From Larimichthys crocea (taxonomy: Eukaryota; Chordata; Actinopteri; Sciaenidae): a stretch of 64,000 bases of DNA. Below the pieces are notes generated by a model. The model was not told the origin of the DNA, ran no database searches, and worked only from the letters and a program-made list of their open reading frames with translations. The stretch spans positions 13,090,002 to 13,154,001 of the forward strand of contig NC_040032.1 in assembly GCF_000972845.2 (NCBI RefSeq), read 5' to 3'. The position numbers and the translations under genes were made by a program. This document shows, piece by piece, positions 1-11,600 of the stretch; position 1 is the stretch's first letter; each line of letters opens with the position of its first letter.

Positions 1-1934
1 TGTGTGATATTCTCTGTGTGATGTTCTTGTAGCAGTAGCACTGTTCTTACATCTGCATGCTCATATTGTTAACCTCATTTCATTCTCACTCATTAAGGAA
101 AAAAAAGGACAACAAAGACAATATAACAACTTGTTTATTTACAGACAATTGAATGTGAAAGATTTAATTGCTGATCTAGGATCAGTGTTACTTAACTACC
201 ATTAGCTGCAACTACAATTACCAGCTGCCTTGTTGATTTATCTGGTCTATCATTTGCCATTGTCTGCAACATGACATGTTGTCCTTGCTAAAACTCAGAG
301 TTTGTGACTCTTTTGACAGGTGCATCATATTTCAATTTGTCTAGCGAAATTTAAATAACAACATCAGACTATCGTTGCCACCTCACATGGTACCTGATGG
401 TTTGACAAATGTATAGGTGATCCTAATGCAGTTACCTTAGTTACCATGTGTCAGCTGTTTGAAATGGTAAAGTGTGCGATAAGTGTGAAAAGGTTACTTG
501 GCCGTTTAAAATGGTGTGTATGAACCATGAAAATGGTGTGTCCATGGTTATTTCTACTTTCGAATGTAACACTCACAGTATTAATCACGTCCACAACACG
601 TAATCTGTGCTTCAAGTTCATGCCCATTTCACAGCGTTTCGTGAGACATTTGGCTTTGCATTGGAGCAATCACACACTTCACTACCCAATTCAGAAGCAC
701 GCTGTTTGCCTCTCATGCTTATTGTGTTTTCAGATGTATTCATGGTATTGCATTTAATGCATTGAGAAGGGGGAGTTGTTTCGTAATATCCAACCGCAGA
801 CAATTTCAGAGATAATATGGCTTTCTAGCTGTTCCAGCTGTTGTTAGATTATAAAACTGCACCAGTTCTCCAGAGTCCAATTGCATATCCTTCACATCTT
901 GTTCATTATAGGATTGTAGTGGTCCACATTATAGAATACTCAACCTACATTAGTCATTAATCAAAATCTTGGCTTAACCCTCAGGTGTTGAAGGAAAACC
1001 ACAGTATTTAGCAGTTTTCTTTTTTTTTTTTTTAAATACCCCAATGCTACCTCAAGCAATTTCTAACTAAGAATTACAGAAGCTTTTTGTTGGCGAGCCA
1101 CTTTATAATTGGGAGAATGAACTTGTGATGGTGCTTGCCCCTTGGGCAATTTACCTTTGCAGAGTAAATTTAGAAATGTTAGCTCCCTTGTTCAATTTGC
1201 TTTACATGAGATAGCTTCCCTTCTCCCTAAGGAGTCCCACCAAGGCTGGTTTACAAGCACTCAGTCATGTGCTGCGAGGGATATGCTGTTTGTTTGTCTT
1301 AAGGCTCTGGTCATCAGTTACACAGACAGGGCAGATCATTGCTTTGCAATAAACTATGGAAGGCAAAAGTAAAGCTTGTGTAGCTCGCCGAAGTGACCTC
1401 ATTAAGATGGATAGAAAGAGAACGCTGGAATAAACTCCCAAGTGAAACGGGCTCTTGTTGGGCTGTTCATTTTTATATACACTCCTGTAAATATCCAATT
1501 AGAGATTAGATCAAATGCCCCTAGAGAATTTTTTCTCGGCTTCTCTCTTAAAGACCTAAGCAATATAAATCAAACATACTGTACGTAATCGTATTGTATC
1601 TACCTGCTTCCATTAATAAGACTATTATCAGGAGGGGTGTTTATCTGCACAGTAAATAGGCCTTCAGAGGCTTCACAGTGTACACATGAATCCTAGTTAC
1701 ACCATCAAGTGTCCATTCGTTTTTGCGTACCTGATGGCAGATTTGGCCGTGTGACTGATTCAGTCTTGGCTTGAGAGCAGAGTGGTGGAGTGGGGAAGGG
1801 GGGCGGCGGTGTCGGAGGGAGGGGTGTCCCTGTGAGTCGTTTGTCACTGTGTCTGCTGGGCAGATTACCTGTCAGATTAGAAAACGCCCCTGTCAGCCGC
1901 TCAGACAGGTGGTCGGCCCAGATACATCACAATG

Positions 1935-1935
<1 letters not shown>
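1..1935. other. Non-coding stretch, unique AT-rich sequence
   Basis: I see no gene or recognisable mobile element here. Open frames of 60-80 codons occur on both strands and overlap each other, as expected by chance. A run of 14 T lies at 1020-1033. The part from about 1140 to 1400 is of higher complexity and free of simple repeats, so it could be conserved regulatory sequence, but nothing in the sequence proves that. A G-rich patch lies near 1790-1830. Confidence 0.5.

Positions 1936-1961
<26 letters not shown>
1936..1961. repeat. (CA)13 microsatellite
   Basis: An uninterrupted CA dinucleotide run of 13 units, followed by ATATAAG. Such pure CA tracts are frequent in fish genomes and are usually length-polymorphic. 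Confidence 0.97.
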
Positions 1962-1965
<4 letters not shown>

Positions 1966-2782
1966 AGAAAGTGCCTTCATAAGAAGGGAAGCCGCCAAAT
2001 GGGGCTGCAAAGATAAAGAGCATATTGTCATTACATACATCCTGACCACATGTACACTCAGCCACACATACTAAACATGTTATACATTCATGTGGTCATC
2101 GTTATAGTGAATACACTCAGCTGCTTTTAATATAACAGCAGATTATTACGGATCAAACAAACCAACTGCACATGTGGTAGCAAGATTAGATCAATGCGGA
2201 ATGGTTTCTCTTTCTTTGGGACGCGCTTTCTGTTTGAAATTGCAGAACTGAAGCTGAATAAATATACAAGGAATCAATATGTTTTTCTTCAATTCTCTCC
2301 CAGCCTTTCCTCCTCATTTTCACTATCGATACTTGCTATGTTTCCATTCAGACAATAACCTCCATTCATTGTCCTGTTATGAATTAAAAACTGAAAGAAA
2401 ACAGAGGCGAATCTTTGACTTTATCTCTGAAGACTCCTCTGAGTCACACGCTCATCAATCAGTCTCCAAGAGGATTAAAATGTATTAAGTGATTTCAGAA
2501 ACTCCTCTGTTGTCTCTATCAGCGAGACGCTGTGTTATCAACCTGCCGGCTATGAATCTCTCTTTTCTATCGATTTTTATTCAGAAACCGTTAAATACAT
2601 AAGAGCAATTCCAAGTAGAAAAACATTGAGCCGTTTCTTATTTTCACAGCTCTTATTCTCACTCTAAAAGTCATTTTTCTTCAAACCAGCATTTTTAGAC
2701 AAGTATAACTGACACATGCTGTATTTATCTATGACCCACACTCAAGACTGTCAGTCTCCAAACATAGAGGACTTATTGACTG
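1962..2782. other. Non-coding stretch, AT-rich
   Basis: No gene, mobile element or tandem repeat recognised. The sequence is AT-rich with scattered TATA- and ATTAAA-like strings that have no supporting context. Confidence 0.5.
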
Positions 2783-3001
2783 TAAATGGTAAATGGACTA
2801 TACTTATATAGAGCCTTTCTAGTCTTCCGACTTGAGGAGCTAACCATTCATACACATTCACACACCGATGGCACAGCCTTCGGGAGCAATTTGGGGTTTG
2901 GTATCCTGCCTAAGGACACTTCGACATTCAGACTGGAAGAGATCGAACTGGGGATTGAACCGCTGATCTTCTGATTAGTGGATAACCCGCTCTGATTAGT
3001 G
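2783..3001 (+). mobile_element. Teleost SINE-like dispersed repeat, decayed copy
   Basis: The segment opens with TAAATGGTAAATGGACTATA and later carries the words GGGAGCAATTTGGGG, CTAAGGACACTTCGACAT and GGGGATTGAACCGCTGATC. I recognise this order as a very common teleost dispersed repeat. The right end resembles a tRNA T-arm region (GATTGAACC), which suggests a tRNA-related SINE or the 3' end of a non-LTR element. The usual middle section is partly missing and point differences are scattered, so this is an old copy. A 62-codon open frame inside it is not a gene. The exact family name is not assigned because it would need a repeat library. Confidence 0.8.
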
Positions 3002-3306
3002 GACACTTCAAAATAGATCTAAAATTTAGAATGAGCCCATTTAAAACCTCTCTAATACACTGCACTGTTCTAAAAAAAAATAAATCACAAGTGTATTATT
3101 TCACTTTGAGGTGACTTCTGTAATCATTACTCTACATTTTCATCACTTTGCTCTCTGGACACCTGTGAGACACAGATTTCCCCTCTGTGCCAGGAACAGC
3201 CTGTGTTTCACCTCCTCCTGTTGAAACCAACACCTGGGAGCTCTCTGGAGGATTAATGAAGTCCTTCATGCTCTGACTCAACCAGATGATAAGAGGTCGG
3301 GGCTGA

Positions 3307-3474
3307 TGGAGCCTCAAAGAGAAACCCTGCGTCCACAGGAAAGGAAGGATCAAACAGTTCTGTGACTCAGTCATCACAGACAGGACCGCCGCAGATTACA
3401 GAGCATCCGCAGCACTCGCCGGCTACCGGTGCAGGCACAGACACAAAGATGCGATTTATATTAACATGCTGGAG
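3307..3474 (+). other. Weak exon candidate ending at a good splice donor
   Basis: After a stop codon at 3304-3306 the frame stays open for 56 codons up to GAG|GTGAGA, where the exon would end at 3474 and GT lies at 3475-3476. The block from 3150 to 3470 is richer in G and C, including several CpG, than its flanks. The conceptual peptide has no domain I recognise, is rich in Arg, Ala and Tyr near its end, and no clear acceptor with a pyrimidine tract precedes it. It could equally be a conserved regulatory element or chance. Confidence 0.12.
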
Positions 3475-5684
3475 GTGAGAGTCAATATTGCATACAGTGT
3501 TGTACCTACTCAGTGGTGAATGTGTCATAAGATTGTGAACATGCAAATTCTATTACAGTCATCTGTTCATTTCCTCCCAGCTGCTGTGCAATATTTATTT
3601 GCATTAGTGCAGCGCGGTGAGAATGTGTGCACCTCATGCATACTTCAGACCAGGTGTACGCCGCTTTCTAAAGATAGCTACGCGTTGTATAAAAAGGTGA
3701 AGGTCATGAAATATAAAAAGGTGAGGGATGTAACCTTAAAGTGAAACATTGTTTAGATTGTTCACCGCTTGTGTTTTGCCCTTTACACAGCAGTAAAACT
3801 TCAATCAAAGGTGCATTCATCAACTTCATTCTGAATTTATGATATAAACACATTTTTTATCCTGAATTGTGAAACCTCCCGTGAAGTGCTTTTCAATGTG
3901 AGCTCTATATCTATCATCTTTCTGTTATTTAGTGATTACGATGCTGATAATGGTTCACGGGTAGTCGGCTACATGTGATGAATTAAGTGGTACAGCACAT
4001 AGAAATAGCCACATCCGTGCGTAATGACAGCTGTTCTGGTGCTTCAGGAGAACCTTGCAGATGCACAGTCTGTTAAATTGCACTTCTTTGCCGTTCTTCA
4101 CTTTGACGAGCAGTATTGCTATGCAAACACATGATTAAGGGCACTTCTACATACAACGTGGTGGAAAGCTAAGGGGGATATTGTTATGGGAATTTTTAAA
4201 AGAAAAACCCTTGAATAAGGAGGACTGGATTTAAAGTATCAAAGTTTAAGTTGAATTTTATATTCTTGTACAAGAAGGAGCTTTTAACAGTGCAACACAC
4301 AAGAGGGGTTACAGAGAAAAGGCTCCCTGAGGAGCTCTAACAGTTGGTTCTTATACAATTTTCTTAAAACGGGCTGTCTCGGACACCTCCTCACTAATAA
4401 TTTCCTTTTTCGGTTTTCCGCTTAGTAATGAACATTATGTTTCTTGTCCAAAATGACACTTCCCAGGCCTGTCTTTCACATCCTTGTCTCTCCTGTCCTT
4501 GAACTACTGATTTATAATTATCTCTCCCTGCCATCCTCAGTAAAACACAGTCCAAAATAAGGGAAGAGCACGAGACATGCAAAAAACAGGAAACACACAT
4601 TATGAGTTAAAACAACTGAACCGCAGTATAAATCCTAATTTTTTATAACAGATATCAGGTTTATGCATCTGTGATCAGTTCTACAATGAAAGAGAATTAT
4701 AAAACAGAAGGAGTACGCACCGCTTTTTAAAACTGATGAAAATAACGTGGGACCCATGTATTGATTCCAACTCAACGGTACTTGCACACTTGGACTTGTC
4801 TTGTGCTTTAAGGTACTCTTGATATTCATTCCAGGTTTTGCAGTGATTTCATTGAAACAGGGTAGTTTTGTATTTTCACACTTATCTCTGGTGTAGATCA
4901 CACTATATCTATCTATTGTTGCACTGTTTGGCCTGTTGGTCTGTTTTTTAATCTTAGACACTAATCTTACACTTTAGATACTAATGGTGTAATAGTCTTT
5001 ATAAATTTTCAATGAAAATTGGATGGATGGTAGAAATCATTTCTAACTTAAGGGTGCTTGTTTCTAGCTGACAACAAGTTTTCCCTTGAGCTTGTGCCAT
5101 TGAGTCCAACGCACACCTACAGTCTACTGCATGTCATTGCTTAGACACCTCTTCTTCCTGTTATTTGCACTAATTGAATCTAATGTGATACAGATACGTG
5201 ATAGGGACTTTAGCAGCAGATTTGGGTGCACTGCAATAAATCATATATTCAACAGTAAACTTACTGAACTTGCAAAAACTGCTCCATGACATTTTTAATG
5301 CTTGCCACATCTCATTATCACAGATCTAGTTGGGGTTGAGGTAGAACAAGTCTGAGTTCCTGTAGATAAAAACAAAAAACAAAAAAAAACACCATGCACT
5401 CATGCTTGAGTTGCTTCTTTGTTTCTGCTTTTGGAAGCCTTTACTGTACTCGTCCATAATATCTCACATAAACAGAGGATGGGTTTTATAACCCAAAACA
5501 AAAAGACAACAACAGTAGGATTTAATCATGTTATGCCACAGACATTTCTGTGATGCATCTAGATGTAACAGCAAACTTCCACAGCACAATTTGCACTGTC
5601 ACTCTGCCAAGGAATGACTAAACAGCAAAACTTCTTTTTTTTTCCGCCACCTTAATACAGATCGAGTCTCATTTCCTTCGGGAC
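3475..5684. other. Non-coding stretch with twin TATA-like boxes
   Basis: No gene or mobile element recognised. At 3688-3700 and 3712-3724 the same 13-mer TATAAAAAGGTGA occurs twice, 24 bases apart. Poly-A-rich strings lie near 5368-5392. A short ATGGATGG motif at about 5022 could be the tail of a retrotransposon, but too little is present to say. Confidence 0.5.
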
Positions 5685-5766
5685 CGTATATGTCTCTCAT
5701 ACTTTTTCTCTCTCCTGCCTTTCTGCGTATATGTCTCTCATACTTTTTCTCTCTCCTGCCTTTCTG
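5685..5766. repeat. Exact 41-bp tandem duplication
   Basis: Two copies of a 41-base unit starting CGTATATGTCTCTCATAC lie head to tail (5685-5725 and 5726-5766) and are identical at every base. The unit is pyrimidine-rich. Identity this complete implies a recent duplication or ongoing homogenisation, or an assembly artefact. Confidence 0.97.
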
Positions 5767-6354
5767 TTCTTGAATTTCAGCTCATGCTTAACATTATTTT
5801 TCCAAGGAGGTTCATTCAAGTCCAGCTTGGATCATTTTTCCCTGTAGTAGTTTTGGATAGAGGCACTGCGAGGTAGAAAACTAATGACGTGGAGTGGAGT
5901 GGATACCAGCTTACAAGCGGTCTAATTGCCATTGAACTAACAGTCAGTAATTAATTGCTCTCTTCCTCCCTCTGGGGGCAGCCGGATGTGATGGGTGGTG
6001 TGATGCGTTGTTGTGGCTACCTTCGCCTCTGTCATCAATATTACCACCGCATCTAGGCAGCACATCATCTCCCTTGATGATGGTTCATTAGCTCCTATTA
6101 CAGTGTCATTGCACTGCACTTGTCTGCATGCCAAGAACTATGGCAGGGAAGGAGGTGTTTTTCCTGCCTTCAGCCCAGCACTTACATCAAGAATCTTTTT
6201 TTTTGTTTTACTCCTTCAATGACTTCCAGCATTATTTGCGTTATTACTTTGTTTTTGCAGAGTGGCCTGAGAGTCATTTGTCTGGCACTGTAAAGGCAAT
6301 CATTTATCAGAATTTGAAAACTCGTTCTTAACAAAAGGAAGCCCTACAAATGCC
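5767..6354. other. Non-coding stretch
   Basis: No gene or mobile element recognised. Overlapping frames of 65-69 codons on both strands have no recognisable protein content. Confidence 0.45.
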
Positions 6355-6372
6355 AGAGAGAGAGAGAGAGAG
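6355..6372. repeat. (AG)9 microsatellite
   Basis: Pure AG run of nine units. A second AG run lies about 117 bases downstream. Confidence 0.95.
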
Positions 6373-6488
6373 CCTCATGGCAGCTCTACAGCATGAATAA
6401 GTTAACAGGTTGAAGAAGTTCCACGGAATACAGATGAATTTCAAAGTTGAAGTGAAGTGCTCAAGAGCTCTTCAGGCCACTTAGAGAC

Positions 6489-6505
6489 AGAGAGAGAGAG
6501 AGAGA
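6489..6505. repeat. (AG) microsatellite
   Basis: AG run of about eight units, continued by ACACAG. It is part of a cluster of dinucleotide repeats between 6.3 and 7.2 kb. Confidence 0.93.
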
Positions 6506-6706
6506 CACAGGAAATTAATAAAGCCAAGAAATATTTTTCACCTCTCCTGTTATTCCATCTCACACGGGTTGACAAATTTCGCTCGCAGGTTTTCAGACGT
6601 GTCATAATGTGAGATTCCTCTGGTTTTTCATGCTTGTACGACGTGAATGATGTAACATCTTTCATCACCAGGCATGTGATACAGCCTCTTACCAGCTGAG
6701 AAGCTC

Positions 6707-6719
6707 CACACACACACAC
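6707..6719. repeat. Short (CA) microsatellite
   Basis: CA run of about six units that ends in CG. Confidence 0.9.
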
Positions 6720-6963
6720 GCAAAGTAGTGTACAAGGCCTGTGAAGGCACTTATCTCAGTAATTCATTGAGGGGGTTGTGGAAGGGGGGCGTGAGACGGT
6801 CCACTGACTGTGGCAGACGGAGGAATTCATTGCAGGTTCTGCCATTCATACTTGACTGCGCACTCTGGCAGTCTGAGCAGCATCGCTGTGACATCTGTAT
6901 GACACGCTAAGTACATGATGTCGGCTACAGCTCAAGAGATCTGTCTTTTCTATGAGGACAGGC

Positions 6964-7004
6964 CGTGTGTGTGTGTTAGAGTGTGTGTGTGTGTGTGTGT
7001 GTGT
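6964..7004. repeat. Interrupted (GT) microsatellite
   Basis: A short GT run (6964-6976) and a longer one (6981-7004) are separated by TAGA. The sequence on to 7170 remains rich in alternating GT and TGTA. Confidence 0.95.
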
Positions 7005-7144
7005 ATTGACTGTATGTTTTGAAGATGAGGCCTGTCAAACGGTACGCATGAAAATTTGACAATAGGTGCGAGACGCTGTGCAAGCGTGTGAGGCTATTTT
7101 AAGATGTGCGGATGCATGTTTATACGTCTGCCCATGTGGATGTA

Positions 7145-7167
7145 TGTGTGTGTGTGTGTGTGTGTGT
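7145..7167. repeat. (GT)11 microsatellite
   Basis: GT run of about 11 units, preceded by TGTATG and followed by ATGCGTC. Confidence 0.95.
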
Positions 7168-7254
7168 ATGCGTCGAGCCCCATCCCTCACACTATAGGGT
7201 GTCGTATTGAAGAAATAAATTAAGTGTGACACACTTAACTCCATCCTGGGATGC

Positions 7255-7480
7255 AGATAGGGGCTCTATTAATTAGCTGTTATTGGAAAGCTGAAGAGCT
7301 GTTGTAGCTGGGGCTAAAGCAGCGGGCTCCATTAATATTGGCATGGTGATTAAAGGATTCCAACCTCGTCCATTACACTCTTACACAGTTGTTTTATCTG
7401 TGCCACATTTGCATAAGAATAAATGCTGCCTTTTGTTCTTTTCGTCACAATCTGATTTGCACGACAGATCAAAAAGGTAA
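7255..7480. other. Candidate conserved non-coding element
   Basis: A unique block without simple repeats holds homeodomain-type cores (TTAATTAG at 7269-7276, CCATTAAT near 7331) and GTGATTAAAGG. This composition resembles vertebrate developmental enhancers. Conservation cannot be judged from one genome, so this is inference only. Confidence 0.25.
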
Positions 7481-8488
7481 AAAGCTAAACCCATTATTTT
7501 CATTTACTTAGCATGAAAAAATGAGTCATTTCTTAATGTCTTTTACAATATTTCCCTTGAAGGAGGAGGATCGATGAAGTCATGGCTCACTGTAATATCA
7601 AATCAATAGGAAGCAGGAGGAAATCATGGCTGATGGATGAATGCGGAACAGAAGAAAGGCTCGAGCTGATGCAGCCGTAGACCTCGTCAGCAAGGATGAG
7701 GTCAGAGGTAAGGATGGGAAGATGGAAAAGATCAGCCCTGAACTGGTATTAATGATAGTCAACTAATGTCCTGTGGGAAATGTCATCACACCCAGGGAGG
7801 TTAAAATAGGAGCGGTGTATGCGCAGGCCAATATTGTTCCAGTGCATGCGAGGGACTGGAAGTACAGAGGAGACGTGGAGAGAATGTGTCAGTGTGAAGA
7901 AATAATGAGGGAACGGCTATAGAACAATCCAAAACGACTCTGACATCCTTATTTATAACCTGTATGTATTCTGACATTCATACTAATTGCCACTGCGTCT
8001 CAGTCAGCTCTTTCACGTTACGACATCCAAGCTGTCTGAAATGATTTATTACCCTGCAAATTCAACACATTTGGGTTTCATTCCTTCCGTGTCGGAATAT
8101 CTAAAACATTACACCCGTTTTTTTTTCCCCCCTCACTGTATTACCGGTGAAGATCTTCATCCCCGCCTCTCTCTCACACACACACACGTGACGCTTCTCT
8201 CAAATCATCTTCTAACCATTTCAAATACAAACTTATTGAAATGCTGTGTTGTGTCATTCACAGACACCCACTTGGCGGATTAGTGGCAAAGAGAGGAAGC
8301 CATGTTTAAACAGTGGCTAATCCGTTAATTGAATGCAGATTTATTCAAGCCCCGTGCTTGGACTGGATTTAAACACAACTCTGCTGGGAGCATTGAGGGT
8401 GTCGGAGGGTAGGAGCGGGGGGGCGGATGTTGTTGTCTGCCAGCGTGGGTCAGACCAGGCTGATGCATATTGAAAATTGAATCTCACC

Positions 8489-8491
<3 letters not shown>
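7481..8491. other. Non-coding stretch with short CA run
   Basis: No gene or mobile element recognised. A short CA run (about 8175-8187) follows a CT-rich tract. The part 8290-8410 is of high complexity with AATCCGTTAATTGAATG and may be regulatory. Confidence 0.45.

Positions 8492-8518
<27 letters not shown>
8492..8518. repeat. Poly-T run of 27
   Basis: Twenty-seven consecutive T, preceded by ACCTCC and followed by AAAGGAAAC. It could be the A-tail of a minus-strand retroposon, but I recognise no retroposon body upstream or downstream, and no target-site duplication is evident. Confidence 0.95.
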
Positions 8519-8522
<4 letters not shown>

Positions 8523-9536
8523 GAAACTACTGTCATTCACGTGTCACATTAATTCCTGCCCCGCTGTGCCAGTGAGCGACACTGGGATTAACCTCTTGTG
8601 GTCCTGTCATCAGCGCACTAAGACATCTGCCCGATTGAACTGTGAAAATGACCTTCTGTATCACTTTAGCTGTGTAAATGAATGTCACATTCAGGCAATC
8701 AAATGATCCTTCAGTCAATTAAATCAGGTTTCCATCGCCGTTATAGTCAGATCACACTCAGGTACGCAATATGTCGTTACTGTACAAGGCTTCATTATCA
8801 TTCTGCTACTGCTCAGATATGTTTATGATGATGGCCGACATGCCCGAGGTGACGCCACCCTCAGTGGAGAGGAGTGTGTTTTATGTGCTGCAGCCTGAAA
8901 AGAGAGCTAGAGCCATACTCAAGTGAGCAGCTCAAGTTCAAGTGCGTAAAAAACTCAGACTTGTCCGGGTTTGATCGCACTTATGAAATATAATGAAATA
9001 TAAAACATAACATTAAACATTTGCCGGGAGTTGTATCCCAGCGAGTGCGTGTATCATTTCCGAGCAGTTGCAGGCCAAGTGGGGATTCCAGAGACACGAG
9101 CAGTGACAGGAAACAAGTGTAACTGTAGCCAATTTGTGCAGTGGCCCTGAAAGTTTAATACACTGCCACTGCAGAACATGTTAATAGACAAAGTAACAAA
9201 AAAACATGCTGCAAATATGAAATACACAACCAGGAAAGGTGGCGTAAAGTACAACCACACAGTTTTTAGGTGACAGTAACAGATGATCAATATACACAAG
9301 TTGTTGCCATGGCTTGTAGCTCAGGTTAGTGCTATGACTTAACATGATACAGACCATGTTAGCCTGCACACGACATATCTATAATCTACACTACGGGTAT
9401 TTGCCATGCACTAGGTGTATAACAAATACCTGCAATGACATCTCAAACATGTTAAACCTGAAATAAACCTCAGATCATAGGCTCATGCTCTAACACCATG
9501 ACAACAAGTCAACTTCAGTGTGTTTCTATTCTCAGT
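8519..9536. other. Non-coding stretch
   Basis: No gene or mobile element recognised. Minus-strand frames at 9054-9299 and 9181-9369 overlap in different frames and look like chance. Confidence 0.45.
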
Positions 9537-9614
9537 TATGCTGCATATTTGTTGTGCAATTGGTCAGTGTGTTCCAGAGTTTTTGCAATATGCTGCATGT
9601 TTGTTGTTGAATTG
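9537..9614. repeat. Diverged direct repeat, period 52
   Basis: A 26-base segment starting TATGCTGCAT (9537-9562) recurs at 9589-9614 with about two differences. The bases between the copies are only weakly similar, so this is an old partial tandem duplication. Confidence 0.75.
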
Positions 9615-10799
9615 CCCAAGACTGGTCCTTGTGTGTTTTGTCTGTTTGCATGTGTAGGCAAATCAGTGGACACACCTTTTTTAAACTAAGTGTACTGAAC
9701 ACGTCAGTGGTTTTGTAAAACCGCACGTACAGTAATGTCACTTTTACAGACTTGTGTGATGTGTGTGTAGCACAGTGGCTGATTCGCACAGAGGCCAGAT
9801 GGAGCTGATGGAGTGAAACATTTTGGATGTAATGAAGCAAAATGGAGATTACGTTTGCATACGTCTCTTCCAACTCATTTTACACCAGGCCTCGTAACCC
9901 TGCACCCATTAGCGGTAATTCTTCTGGCGATAAGTCTCTTTTCTGCAGATTTGGCCTCTGACCAGAATTTTTACAGCAAGAAACTATTTTTTTTTATTCA
10001 TCCTGCAAAGCGAAGAGCTTTTATAACACCAGTATAACTAAAATTACACTTTTGACTACTTGATTGTCCAACTCCTGTAAAACGGCATATGTGTATTCAG
10101 ATGGTTCAGCGTTTAAAATAGCACATTAATGTACCACAACAGTATTACATTAGACAATAGTACTTCTGTCTAACATTGTTTGGCTTTTTATGTCTTTATT
10201 TGGATAGACTGCTGAAGATTGACAGTAAATAAAGGGCTTACTGTTGTCTCAGACAAAGAGTTTTTGTTTTAGCGCAGGATATAAAAACATATTCACATCT
10301 ATGATAACCTTCTCCTAGTCCCGTTGTGTTGAGTCAGGGCCACAAGGGTGCATTAACACAGAGAGTACTGAATTTCAGCAGTTTCTCTCACTCACTACTT
10401 CTTCCTTTCACCACTGTTAGAGCTTAAAAATATTGTATAATACACACACTGGGAAAAACAACCTTTTCCTACTCTATCCCATGCAAAGAAAGCACAGTTT
10501 CAGCTTGTTCTGGTGACTCATGTCCTGGATTTCCGTGTTGGTTTTTACTCTTGTGTGTATAATACTGTATAAGAGTACTGTGAGACCTTGGGAATTGAAA
10601 AAGATGTGTGCATCCACTGTCAGCATTTGTTATCTTATTTACCTCTGCAGCCCATGATGTTTTTCCCAGCCGACAGTGCCAGAGGTCCAATAGAACAAAT
10701 TCCCAGCTCCTCCGAAGTATCGACGTATTAATCATGTATTTTAATTTGCCGGCATCCCCATGTTGCTCTTTTTCTGCTTATGGGGGCCGTTAACCTGTG
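9615..10799. other. Non-coding stretch
   Basis: No gene or mobile element recognised. Overlapping frames on both strands (for example 9532-9873 minus and 10469-10735 minus) have no recognisable protein content. Confidence 0.45.
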
Positions 10800-11025
10800 T
10801 TTGTGTATAGTTTGCAACACATTGCATTAATATGCTGCTGTGATCCTGGACCAAGTTAGCGCAGCGCACAATGATTAAAACCGTCCTCATCAGCAAGTAA
10901 TTCACGAGGGGATGCCAAAGTCATTAAAAGCTCTAATACTCTATCATTTCCTCCAGATAATCAAACTGAATAATGGAGTGCTGGTAAATGCCTCTGGCTG
11001 TGCTCTTATTAATCAGCTACCGAGG
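10800..11025. other. Candidate conserved non-coding element
   Basis: A unique block rich in ATTA/TAAT cores: TTGCATTAATATGC, CAATGATTAAAACC, AAGTAATTCACG and CTTATTAATCAGC occur within about 200 bases. It ends at an interrupted GT run (11031-11054). Its composition resembles a homeodomain-bound enhancer. This is inference without alignment support. Confidence 0.25.
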
Positions 11026-11219
11026 GCATGTATGTGTGTGTGTTTGTGTGTGTCCACGCTCCCCTCATGTATGTAGCTCTGCCTGCAGAGTCTATGAGAA
11101 ATGTGCAGTGAATGGGTGTACTGTAGTACAATGATGCCTGATGGTATTTTGCTGACTGATTAAAGTACTGACTGATAATTTTTAAAAAGTATTCATACAG
11201 AGAAATATGGCTTTGAGTC

Positions 11220-11600
11220 CAAAGTACGTGGAATACATGTAAAGTTATCATACACTTTTGTGTCAATCCATCTTGTCGATGTTGAGATATTTCAAAAGGA
11301 TAAGTATAAACTTTGACCTGCTGGGGGGGACACTACTGGACAAGTCAGGGGGATCACCAAAGTCTGATATGTGTACCAAATGCCAAAGCAATTCATGCAA
11401 TAGTTCTTAAAACATGTGAATTCCAAACCGAAAATGTTTGTAGCCCATGTTTGTGGTGCTAGAGGACAAATCTGTGCTCTAGGGAGCACGAACGTCAGTG
11501 CCAAGATTTTGTCTTAATCTGTCCAGTTTTTTATTCCAGTATGGACCAAAGAAGTAGACTGACAGACACTGATATCCCTAGAGCATCTAGCATGGGTTAA
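11220..11600 (-). repeat. Teleost dispersed repeat, family A (reverse copy)
   Basis: Word order AAAGTCAGG..GATCACCAAAGTC..GTACCAAATGCC..GCAATTCATGCAATAG..ATGGACCAAAG..AGACTGACAGAC..TATCCCTAGAGC matches a dispersed repeat I recognise from fish genomes, which carries GTTGAGATATTTC and GGACCAAAGTGGTGGACC. The copy is about 380 bases, non-coding and diverged. Related fragments lie at 30358-30665, 34006-34200, 55550-55680 and 62020-62150. Its class (DNA transposon or other) is not determined here. Strand is given relative to the copy at 30358. Confidence 0.7.
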
